64,000 bases of DNA from Darksidea phi (Eukaryota > Ascomycota > Dothideomycetes > Pleosporales > Lentitheciaceae): contig JASJFT010000157.1 in assembly GCA_030770425.1 (NCBI GenBank), forward strand, positions 43,339 to 107,338, in the 5' to 3' direction. Both the position numbers and the translations under genes were made by a program. Below, piece by piece: positions 13,282 to 22,685 of this stretch. Position 1 is the stretch's first letter; each line of letters opens with the position of its first letter. Under the pieces are notes generated by a model. It was given only the letters and a program-made list of their open reading frames with translations, was not told the DNA's origin and searched no databases.

Positions 13282-15318
13282 TCACCTCTTCACACTCGGA
13301 TTCCTCAACGGCCCAGGCACTGCGCTGCCTCGCTCGTAAGGTCCGTCTTTAACATTGACCCAATTTGGCACATTGCTCCGTCTGGCGCGCGAGTTCTGTC
13401 GTGTCACGCTGGCTCGTACACCTCGTCCGTTGACGGCCCCAAAGCTGAGCACTTCGGGGCGATCAAGATCAAAAGGATCGGATTGGCGCACCCTAGAGCC
13501 GAATATGTCTGTAGCGGGCCGGGTCGGCCCAGGCTCGCCAAAGTATAACGAGGCATTGGACTCGCGAGAGATAGTGCTTGATGTTGCGTTGAAGGCGGGA
13601 AATGGCTTATAAGTATTTGCCGCGCGAGGGGGAGGATTTGGTGGCAGTGGCTGGTTAGGAACCGGTGGTGCGTCGGTGGGATCAAAGAAGGGGTTCTCAG
13701 CTGTGGTGTAAACCGAGGCGGTGGAGGTTGAGGGAGGATGGGAACGCAGCGCGGTTTGGGCGCTCGCCGTCCGTTTGTGTTTCTGGGCGTTTTCGCGAAG
13801 CCATTCAGGCGTACCACTACCATTACGTTTATGTAGCTCGTCCATGATGGAGGCAAATGGATCTCTAGAACGTTCCGACATGGCGGCCGGTTTTGGGGTA
13901 AGGGGGCCACGCTGCTGCTCTTGCAGGCCATCCCGTTGAGGCGTTCCAAGGTCAGGATTCATCAACAGCAACGTCTTGGGGGGTTCCACCGGATCCGTGA
14001 ACGGATTTTCGGTCTCCTTGCTGTTGCGTAGCACGGGATTGTCTACGATACCAGGAAATGGTGATCTGCCGCCTACAACGAGACTGTCTTGCTTTTTCTG
14101 CAGCAGCGTCCTCGATCTCTTGAGACTCGGCATACGGTCTCCAAAGCTGCGGAGCTGTTGCAGGAACTTCCCGGGTGGCTCACTGATCGATTGGCTGCGT
14201 CTGTTCGGATCTGTAGAATACACCGAACTGACACTACTGCGTACGGTATGCCTCCGGTAAGGATTCGAGCTAGGGCCTGCTTTGTTGCCCTTTGCTTTAG
14301 CGAAGAAGATGCCCACACCAGCGGGAATAGCTTTCAGCTTCTCAGGAACGGCCTTCACCTTTGCCAGAAACCTGCCGTCCCCTCTGCTCTTCTCGCTCAT
14401 CTTCGGCTGCCATCTCTGGAAGGTCCCCGTCTTGCGTCTCCTGAGGCAAAGGAACAGTAATGTGCTGATGAGCGCGATAGCGACGAAGCCGCCGGCTACT
14501 CCACCCGCAATGCCTGCTACGTTCGTCTGACCTTCATTAGGAAGAGTGAGCCCATTGCTTTCTCCCACGGGACTCTGATCTGGTGAAATGACACCAGCTT
14601 CTCCTCCGGACGGTATTCCTGTGTCTGTGGGTTGCGGCTGCTCTGGCTGATTTTGCGTTTGCCCCGGTTGGTCGGCTGATGGGGATTCTGATGGTACTTC
14701 AGATGAAACGGGGTCATCTACTGCGGTGGATGACTGCGTCGAAGTCGCGGACGGTAGCGTAGAAGTAGATAGGGAGGAAGCCGATGTTACAGCTGCAGGT
14801 ATTGCGTTAGAGGTTGTTGCACTTGAAGTCGTTGAGGGTGCTGCAGAGGGTGCTGCAGTGGGTGCTGCAGTGGGTGCTGCAGTGGGTGCTGTAGTGGGGT
14901 CGGCAGCCACAGAGACAGCAGCCACAGAGACGGCAGCTTGCGTCGTGTCGATGTCTGAAGCAAGGCCTGGAGCTGCGGCCACTGGAGCCGAAGGTGCGAG
15001 GTTTGCAAGAGCAGAAGACTGCGTAAAGGATAAAACCGCACTGCTCGTACCTATCGTCGAAGATGTTGTTTCCGGCGGAGGCGCTTCTGGCGCTGCGTCC
15101 GTGGTTGACGTCGAAGAAGGCGGAGGAGGCGGGGGCGGGGCTTCGGTGGAGGTGGTTTGTATCTGCGCTGGCTCTTGTGTGGTAGAAGATGGAGTCGATT
15201 TAGTGGAAGTAACTATTGCCTCTGTCGAAGTGAGAGTCGAAGTGGCCGCCGTCCGGGCTCGGGAGCGAGTACATCGTCTCCCACTCACCGTCGTCGTGAG
15301 ATCTTGCGGAGTGGCCAT
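13282..15318 (-). CDS. Mucin-like single-pass membrane protein
   Basis: A single open exon of 678 codons starts with ATG at 15318. Residues 1 to about 265 are very rich in Ser, Thr, Ala and Pro, suitable for dense O-mannosylation, and include a PPPPPPP tract and APTA repeats at about 144-161. One transmembrane helix (VAGIAGGVAGGFVAIALISTL) lies at about 267-291 and is followed by CLRRRK, placing the long C-terminal part (about 385 residues, with many Ser, Pro and basic residues) in the cytoplasm. No N-terminal signal peptide is evident, so either the helix is a signal anchor or a short upstream exon was missed. The architecture is like fungal wall-stress sensors, but no named domain is visible. 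Confidence 0.78.
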   Translation of the reverse strand: MATPQDLTTTVSGRRCTRSRARTAATSTLTSTEAIVTSTKSTPSSTTQEPAQIQTTSTEAPPPPPPPSSTSTTDAAPEAPPPETTSSTIGTSSAVLSFTQSSALANLAPSAPVAAAPGLASDIDTTQAAVSVAAVSVAADPTTAPTAAPTAAPTAAPSAAPSTTSSATTSNAIPAAVTSASSLSTSTLPSATSTQSSTAVDDPVSSEVPSESPSADQPGQTQNQPEQPQPTDTGIPSGGEAGVISPDQSPVGESNGLTLPNEGQTNVAGIAGGVAGGFVAIALISTLLFLCLRRRKTGTFQRWQPKMSEKSRGDGRFLAKVKAVPEKLKAIPAGVGIFFAKAKGNKAGPSSNPYRRHTVRSSVSSVYSTDPNRRSQSISEPPGKFLQQLRSFGDRMPSLKRSRTLLQKKQDSLVVGGRSPFPGIVDNPVLRNSKETENPFTDPVEPPKTLLLMNPDLGTPQRDGLQEQQRGPLTPKPAAMSERSRDPFASIMDELHKRNGSGTPEWLRENAQKHKRTASAQTALRSHPPSTSTASVYTTAENPFFDPTDAPPVPNQPLPPNPPPRAANTYKPFPAFNATSSTISRESNASLYFGEPGPTRPATDIFGSRVRQSDPFDLDRPEVLSFGAVNGRGVRASVTRQNSRARRSNVPNWVNVKDGPYERGSAVPGPLRNPSVKR
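14834..14935 (-). repeat. In-frame 12-bp tandem repeats in the mucin-like gene
   Basis: A 12-bp unit (GGTGCTGCAGTG on the plus strand) is repeated about five times at 14834-14893 and encodes APTA/APSA units on the minus strand. Next to it, a unit of about 15 bp (AGCCACAGAGACRGC) is duplicated at 14903-14935. Because the units are multiples of three, copy-number change would lengthen or shorten the extracellular stalk without breaking the frame. Confidence 0.8.
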
Positions 15319-16295
15319 GCAGAAAACGCACTCATAGAAAGAAACACTGGCAAGGACTCGAAAGAAGAGGCGGGAAGGACAGAATCAAAGCGCCGCGGGC
15401 GCTTTCAGCATATTATCGCGAGAGATTGAGGTTTCTGCAAAATGCCGATGAGATATGGAGACACAGAGAGGGTTGCTGGCGACGGTTCGAAAAGCAGCCG
15501 GATGACCGCCAACCGTTGGCATAAGATGGTGCGCTGGGGTGGTTCTGAAACCAGAGCGGCTTCAGGTGCCGCTTCGGGAAACGATTCCAACGCATTTGAA
15601 GCGCGGGAGGCATCGCACCGTCGACAAGGCAGCGGCATGGCCGTCTCAGCCCAGAGGATGATGATGGACAGGATATGCTGGGTGCGGCGCGTGCAGCACT
15701 GCCCTGCCGTTGAGTCGCGATGGTGTTGAGGGGTAGCAGGACATGTCAAAGACGACATTGATCGGAGAAGCGAGACACCACGTGACTTCACCTTGGCCTC
15801 AAGTATTTCCATCGAAGAATTGCATGTAACTTGACTCTCATGATTATCTCTGTGTTGCTTTGCAAGAATCGACGCCTCGCAGAATGTATCAGAAATCTGA
15901 AGAACTCTGAGATGCAGTCGTGAAGCAGCTCAACACAGCAAAACACCATCACTTGCCACTATAGACAGCACGAAGCCCCAGCTCTGTTGCTTTGGTGTAA
16001 GCGCCCCCTCGGAGCGGCGCGCCCTCATAGGCGCGGGTCGAGGTGCGAGCGCTTGGAGCGCGGGCGACGACAGATCCTGGACGGTTGCTTCGCACCTCCC
16101 ACCATCCCTTCCACCAACCGCCAACCGCCAAAACTACGCGCTTCTCCCGTTGATGGACGGCCGGCGGCTCCCACAGCATCGACAATATGTTCAGTTTCAA
16201 CAGTAGGTCCCCGCGTTCAAATTCCACTTGTTGCGTTATCTTCGTGCTGCCTTTTCTTTCAATTCCATCTCGCAGCGGCAACGCCACATCCCACC
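15319..16295. promoter_or_regulatory. Divergent promoter region
   Basis: About 980 bp between the starts of the mucin-like gene (-) and the 637-aa protein gene (+). Frames in this stretch are short and overlap on both strands. The plus strand just before the ATG at 16296 reads CCACC, a strong start context. No conserved operator could be assigned. Confidence 0.45.
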
Positions 16296-18427
16296 ATGGC
16301 TAGTCCAGGGCCGCCCCCGTAGGCGTCATCAACTCCTCACATCACAATGTACCGTTCGCTGTTTGCAGGCGACATGCGATGTACTGAACCTAATGTTTTC
16401 TCTGGTTCTGCATGTTTCGTGCTGTTGTTCCACCCTTGTTTCGTAGGATGTGTTCCCTGCACGTGAATTATCGGCGCTGATTATAGCCCTTCCCACGCAG
16501 GTTCCCTTCTTGCGGGCCAACACGATAATCAGAAAGAGAGAGCACCGCCTTCGCGACCGACGCCCGTGACGTTTCCGTCTCTTTTGCCTCCCCAGCCTTC
16601 ACTACCAGGTCCACCGCCGAGTTGGACCAGTGGGCCCTCTCCCGGGATAAGAAGGCATTTTCTCAATCTAAAGAAGCCATCCGATGTTAGCATGGACACG
16701 TTGGCACTGCTGAACGTGTCGTTCCAACCTCAATGCGACTTTGAAACACTTCTGTCTTCTGTGTCGAATGACGCGCAATCACACTTGCCGCCCAAGTCTT
16801 GGCTAGGGACGCCAGATCAGAGCGAACCACCATCTTCGGAGCCGGTCGTGAGACTCCTCTGTAATGGCAGGAGGGTTCCGGACCGCAACGAATTCTATGT
16901 CCGTGCGAAGGAGCTCTCTTTTAGAAACGTTGACGCGTTCTCGAACCTCACGCGCAAGGCGAACGGTAGTCGAGTCCCACTTCGCCTGGCTCATTTTCGA
17001 AAGTTCTGGGAAGGCCTGGACAATTTGGCCTATTACTGGGATACCTCGCTCGACGAATACCTGCCTCCCAAACCAGAGGATGCCGAAAAAGGCAGCAGTG
17101 ATGGTACGCTTCAAGACTCTCGCCCAGATATCCTCATGGACGCAGATCAATCAATTAGTGCTAGTTCCAAGATCGAAAACCAGGGCGACAACGAGACCAA
17201 GCCAACTCCTCAATCTCAATCTAAGGCTTCACGTGAGGAACCGCGTAAAAAGGTCAAAACAGAAGTCAGCAGTAATGAAACAATCTCAGAATCTGTAGGC
17301 TCTGCCGGTTCGAAGGATGGAGCGGCCACTGCTCCATTTTTTCCGATCTCATCAAGCAGGGCGCTTCCAGCACGGGCGGCCCCGCCGAAGCTTTCTGGGG
17401 CCACGAGGGTGGAACCTACGACACAGAAGCCCCTAGACCTGAGCAATGGATCATACAAGGGCTATCGTATCGGCAACGGCGCCGAAATGCCTGACCAATA
17501 CCGGCTTGAGTGTGTGCGTGCTTTCTTGGAACCAATAACTTGGGCTTTTGGCGTCACACTTGCACCACATCGTCGTCCACCGGTGCTACTCCTTGAGAAC
17601 ATGCGGTTTCCGGTGCGTATGAGCTCTGTTGCCTGGCGAGCTCCTCAAGATAGGACAAAGGCGCGTCAGGGATGGATGGAAGGCCCTATCATGGGCGTTC
17701 AATGTAGGTCGGACACCAACTTCGGCTGCAGTGGAGATCTGCAAGCCGAGTCCATCCTTGATACTGCTCGAGAGCTAGGTGGATTGCTTTTGTTGGCCCA
17801 AGAAAGAGCAAGAGAAGGCAAGACTGAGTCAAGAGGTGGTGAAGCGAAGTGGTGGACTACTGCTCGTCGTTGGGGTGGTGGCCCGGGAGGAGAGGGAGGA
17901 GAAGCCGCAGGTAACGCGGAGATGACGTCGGAGAAAGTGCTGCCGAAGGCAGAAGAAAAGCCAGCCAGCAGACCTCAACCTGGATACAAGGATCGACGTA
18001 GACGAACGCCAGCAGAGATATGGAACATCATCAAGCCCGGTCTACCGCTCTGGGATCCAAAGGTCGTGTATGAGGCGATCGGAAAAGACCGCAACGTTGA
18101 ATGGGACGACGTAAGTCCCTGCACACCTCTCATGGTGGATCGTGGTTGACAAGCATGTAGATTTTCATGGTGTCCTCACTCAATCATCATATCAGTGTGC
18201 TGAAGTTGCGTGTGCACCCAGTTTATATCCAATACCTCACTGAAGGCACACTTCCTGATGACACACCGTCAGACTTGGATTGGTGCTCCCCAAAGCTTCA
18301 CAGGACACGGTGGTTCGACTTGTTTGATATCGAAGACCGAACAGAAGCTATGCGGGGCATCTGGGGCATCACCGCTTATCTTATGCGAGATCAGGGGAAG
18401 CACGACATCCCGATGGAAGGTGCCTAG
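16296..18427 (+). CDS. Conserved Pezizomycotina protein, function unknown
   Basis: Three exons, 16296-16318, 16487-18110 and 18161-18427, give 637 aa. The first coding exon is only 23 nt (MASPGPPP); its ATG sits in CCACCATGG, and the next exon continues in frame from a TTATAG acceptor as PSHAGSLLAG. Folded-looking blocks are at about 60-190 (QPQCDFETLLSSVSNDAQ, LRLAHFRKFWEGLDNLAYYWD), about 330-440 (FRFPVRMSS-type segment, GPIMGVQC, SILDTARELGGLLLLAQERA), and the C-terminus (SSLNHHISVLKLRVHPVYIQYL, EAMRGIWGITAYLM). The middle is acidic, Ser-rich and probably disordered, with a basic EEPRKKVK patch. There is no signal peptide or membrane segment. I recognise the pattern as a conserved filamentous-ascomycete protein but cannot name it; a nuclear role is only a guess. 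Confidence 0.78.
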
Positions 18428-20471
18428 CCGTCATACATAAATGATCAATCGATATACAGCTTTTTACAGGTTAAGATTTCCAGTGTCGACCCACCTGTCA
18501 CCTAGCCGCTATACTAAACAGATCATGTCCAAGCGTCTACTTACAAAAGAAGAAAGGGTTCTTGCATAGCCGGAGTCCCGTGTGACTCAAATAAATTTAC
18601 GGAGTAATTACGCTTGCCACCCAACATCGATTTCAGACCTGGTAAATGATACTGCCGTCGGCTAACCGGCCCAGTCAGGATCGCGAGCACACCCAGGATA
18701 GCGGTGCATTCTCTTAGTGGCAATCTTACAACAATGCACCACGCTATACGTCTCGCTTTGATAGGCGTAACTTCTAGCAGGTAAAAGGAGAGAGTCAAAT
18801 CGCCACGTTCGCAGATATCATGAAAAGATACTCTCCCTATGTGAATCAACTACGATTAAGTCGCATAACATTGCTTGTAGGCTGCCTTTGACATATTACA
18901 GCGTTTGGAATATTATTGATTAACTAATCACTCTCCAAAGAGCATCTCTTCTTCAGTTAACCTGACCTCTCCACGTTCACAAGCAAAAAAATTCTGACGA
19001 CATAGGCCACCGCATACGGTCCTACGCAACTATCGAACATCCCTGTCTCGCCCCTCCCACTTTGGATCCAGACTCTACTAGCCCATTACGTTCTTCAACG
19101 GGGTTTTTCAGATTGCATATTCGCACGGCGGCATCGTGAGACCAAAAGGGTGACACCGCGGTCATCCGAGAATGTGATTGGCAGATGACTCGTCACTGCC
19201 GTTGCACTCATACATGTACGACACGGACAGGAACTGGGGAGCCAGTTTTCTGTCTTCTCGACCAACTTCTTAGCTCCCGTAACGTGCTTAAACAAGGCTG
19301 TATTGATTTGCTACGTTAGCTCGCCATTGCGCAACTGTGGCGTGTATAAGCGCATCATTGACGAGAGGCGGACATGCCTCGCGTGTAACACATTTGTCAA
19401 CGGTGTGTGGCTCTGAAGATGGGACACATGCGAGGGACTCGCACGAGCACTAGTTTTGCCCCAACTTATGGCTAATAGCTTCCCAGGACCGATAACGTTG
19501 AGCACGACTGACCAAGTTCGCGTTGGTGATCTAGATTCGTGACGTTCCCCACGGCCACCGAACGGGTGGACGGGAGGTTGCTACTGGGGAAGAGGTGGCT
19601 GCAGGTGAGTTACAGTCACTGAGCTATCTCTTCTGATCGTTGTGCGGATGGTGGAGTAGGTCTTCGAAGCGGAAATCTAGCATCACGAGGACGTTTTTTC
19701 AAGCTCATTGTCACCCGCTCCAAGTCACACGAAGACGATACTAGACGCGCCGAGCCTCGAACTATACCAGCTGTGTATCCACACCAAGCGCAAACTCCCA
19801 TCCGTAGACCGGGTCCCTACTGACATGAAGTACCCAAGTATCTATGTACCTACCTGCTCCCGTATATCGACGGATGACAGATAACATTTCGGGAGACGAA
19901 CATCAGATGTAAACCCTCCGAGAAATCTATCAACGTGTAGTCGTAAATTCGAAGGTAAAGGGAAGTAAAGTTCTCTTGGGAGTTGTGGAAAATAGCAGAC
20001 CAAGATCGACAGGGTTTTCTCACTGGCCTCTGTCTAAGAGCGCCTCTTCTCTTGGAAGTAACAGTGGCTGGAATGCTACGACAATGCGAGAGGCGGTGAA
20101 CTGTCTGATGTTTGCCAGCCTCGTTTTCACCAACGTGGGTATAAAAGCGCATCTATGTTTCGCAGTATGCCAGAGCAAACGACCGAGAGTCAATTTATTC
20201 CCTCTCTAGAAAACATACTCTGAGTTTCTACCTTCTTGTTTGCCATTTCGGCATACTTCCTTTTCCGATCCAAACTTCTCCACATCTTTGCCCCTCCCGC
20301 CGGGTACTACCCGAAGTTCTCCTTCCTTCATCACACATAAACACAACGCTTGTGCCAGACATCGTTGGAGTTTGAGTTATACACTCGCAATTTCCTTTCA
20401 GTGGAGTTCTATCCCCGTCATATTGTCCCAACATAGAAACATCCAAACAACAAAACACCACTACCATCAAG
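18428..20471. other. 2-kb intergenic region
   Basis: No gene can be supported. Frames of 60-100 codons exist on both strands without domains. The last 250 bp before the cupin gene are C/T-rich on the plus strand (CTTCTCCACATCTTTGCCCC-like tracts), typical of a fungal promoter and 5' leader. No RNA gene or repeat was seen. Confidence 0.5.
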
Positions 20472-21287
20472 ATGATGACTCTCAAACACCTCTTCCAGAC
20501 CCTGCTCATCCATACCCCGCTCGTATCTGCCGTCGACAAAACCGCCAACCCAGACCTGAACGCACGCCTCAAGCTTGCCACCACCGTCTACGACCGGCAC
20601 CACGTACTCGACAGTGACGAAGCCTGGACCTACGACTTTACCAGTGCCAAGCCCATCGAGGCCTTCCGCCCCGGCAGCGTCAAGAATGCCAATGCTGCGA
20701 CCTTTCCTGCTTTGACGGGTATCGATATGACGATGGCTCAGTTGAACTTGGGTCCTTGCGCTATATTGCCACCGCATGAGCACCCGCGCGGAACGAACCT
20801 TGTGATGGCAATCACGGGGAATACGACAAGCTATATGTGGAATGAGAATGGGGTACGGAGGGTGACGGTTAATTTGACCCCTGGTGTTATGACTATCTTT
20901 CCGAAAGGCAGTCTCCATGCGATGCAGAACAATGGTAAAATGCCCCATCATTCATTCTTAATCACTCCTCCTCTATCCACCAGAACACTCCATGTACTAC
21001 CCGATTTGTCTAGCTCTCAAGTTCTAACAACAACAGGCTGCGACAATGCCTTCCTAGTCAGCGCCTTGAACTCTGACGACTCTGGTACCCTCAACATCCT
21101 CAACGGCCTTTGGTCGATGCCGCCTGACATGATTCGAGCCGCTTTTGGCGACCGTAACCTAAACATTGAAAACCTGGGCGCTCATGTTCCTGAGGTGAGC
21201 TATGGTGCTGCGTTAGGAAGTGCGGAATGTATGGCGAAGTGTGGGATGAGTGCCGACGGGAAGGAAGGGGGGGAGAGGAAGGTCTAG
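20472..21287 (+). CDS. Secreted cupin (spherulin/germin-like protein)
   Basis: Two exons, 20472-20934 and 21037-21287, give 237 aa. The start is the first of two adjacent ATGs. Residues 1-20 form a signal peptide ending LVSA. The cupin barrel covers about 60-220. Motif 1 reads PPHEHPRGTN (H102, H104), where germins usually have Glu in place of N109; I recall the Asn form in other fungal spherulin-like proteins. Motif 2 is intact, PKGSLHAMQN (H149, N153). The intron (GTAAAA...TTCTAAC...CAG) restores the family sequence NNGCDNAFLVSALNS, but it is 102 nt long and free of stops, so unspliced RNA would encode a 271-aa form. Metal binding and activity are uncertain; related proteins are extracellular or spore-associated. 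Confidence 0.87.
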   Translation: MMTLKHLFQTLLIHTPLVSAVDKTANPDLNARLKLATTVYDRHHVLDSDEAWTYDFTSAKPIEAFRPGSVKNANAATFPALTGIDMTMAQLNLGPCAILPPHEHPRGTNLVMAITGNTTSYMWNENGVRRVTVNLTPGVMTIFPKGSLHAMQNNGKMPHHSFLITPPLSTRTLHVLPDLSSSQVLTTTGCDNAFLVSALNSDDSGTLNILNGLWSMPPDMIRAAFGDRNLNIENLGAHVPEVSYGAALGSAECMAKCGMSADGKEGGERKV

Positions 21288-21639
21288 GTGCTGGATAGGG
21301 GCACGTTCGCTTTGTTGTTAACCTCGTCTAACGATCGGGTTTAGTTTGGCTTTTGGTTTCACGTAGGTGTTTTGCTTTTATACAATTTATGTGGTATGAA
21401 CATGATGTATAAATATGCAGAAGTAGAAAGAAACCCGGGTTTCTGATGTCGACTCCTAACCCTCTGCTCCAAACTCCCAGATAAGTCATCAGTCATCTCG
21501 CCATCTCGTTCGCGACGCCGCAAATCCACCTAAGATGCCGTCCTGTGGATACGACATCGCGATCATCCTTGTCGGGCAATGCGAAGGAATAAAACATTAC
21601 AGGCAGTCATCTCCGAGCTCCAAGCATGCCTTTCACCCC
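21288..21639. other. Convergent 3' flanks
   Basis: A 352-bp gap between the cupin gene (+) and the small membrane-protein gene (-). It contains an AT-rich stretch near 21380-21430 that may hold polyadenylation signals. Nothing else was seen. Confidence 0.45.
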
Positions 21640-22265
21640 TCAAACCATACCCAGCCGCCTCATCTCGTCGTGCACCAGCTCATCCCGCGCAAACACCTCC
21701 ACCCCCCTCTCCTCTCTCTCTGCCCACCACCTTGTAGTCTCCCTCCTCTCCGCCCGCGCCTTCCTTCCACAGTCCCAGATGCCATCAACGTACCCATGGA
21801 CCCACAACCACAACAACAAGAATATGGTAATGACATCATAGCAAACGAGGCCCCAGCTTGCGGGGCCCATCCACGAGGGCCACTCCGGGGTACCGTTTTC
21901 GGAGGGAAGTGAGGAGGCATCAGTGGTGCTGTTGGTGTTGGATAATATGAGAGGGTCGCCGGAGTTGAACGCGTCGTCACCTGTGCCTAAGGTAGTTTCA
22001 TCTAAAGTACTAGTTAGTAAGGGTCATCCACCGGGGCGTCAATGCCAAGTGCGTCGAACCAGAAAATCCGGGCTATTTTGCGAGTTTCTGCACAAGTTGT
22101 ATTATAAAATTACTTACTGGGAGGTGTAGGAGTAGAGGGAAGCTCCGAAGGTTGTTGCGACCATGAGAGTGACTGGAGATCGAGGGTGAACATGGTTGGT
22201 TGACCTACGATGAGATCGAGGAGGAGGAGGAGTAGTAGAATATGAATCAGTGTGAAGCGAAACAT
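21640..22265 (-). CDS. Small two-helix membrane protein, unknown
   Basis: Reconstructed from two exons, 22118-22265 and 21640-22001, to give 169 aa. Exon 1 encodes a strong signal peptide or N-terminal helix (MFRFTLIHILLLLLLLDLIVG) and ends at a consensus GTAAGT donor. The 116-nt intron has a perfect TACTAAC branch site 10 nt before the TTTAG acceptor. Exon 2 continues in frame with a Ser/Thr/Asn-rich linker, a second hydrophobic helix at about residues 100-118 (YDVITIFLLLWLWV), and a charged Arg/Glu-rich tail ending RRLGMV. No family is recognised. Signal peptide, splice consensus and matching phases together argue for a real gene; alternatively it could be a young or lineage-specific gene. 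Confidence 0.62.
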
Positions 22266-22685
22266 GGCGTGTGTATTCTTGCGTTGGCTTTTGGCTTTTG
22301 GCGAATTCGGGATGTCTAGATGTCTCTCTAATAATGTGGAGAAGCGTATGCGAGAAGGTCGAACGAGAGGCTCCGCTGAAAGGACAACAGCCTATTCATA
22401 TATTTCATCGACAATACGAAGCCTGTACAATACCATTATGATGTTGACTTAGCGCGTTGACGTGGGAATCGGGAAGCATGAGCAAGTGAATGCCAATGGA
22501 ACCTTTCGTATTGTCTCATGTACGAGGTGAAGGAGATGCAATATGTACAACTAATGCAAACGCCAAGCCTATATTGCCGCTGTGATACCTGACTGACATA
22601 CTACACGCCGAAACTTCACACTTCCGTTTTATGAACTTCCGACACAGTACGTGGGCAATTATTAGAGTGCTATACTTCGCACTAC
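22266..22685 (-). promoter_or_regulatory. Gap between SHMT 3' end and small membrane gene
   Basis: About 420 bp between two minus-strand genes, serving as the 3' flank of SHMT and the promoter of the small membrane-protein gene. Short open frames only. No RNA gene or repeat was seen. Confidence 0.4.

Noticed and set aside
14726..15337. 203-codon Val/Ala/Glu-rich frame, plus strand
   Set aside because: Antisense shadow of the Ser/Thr-rich repeats in the mucin-like gene.
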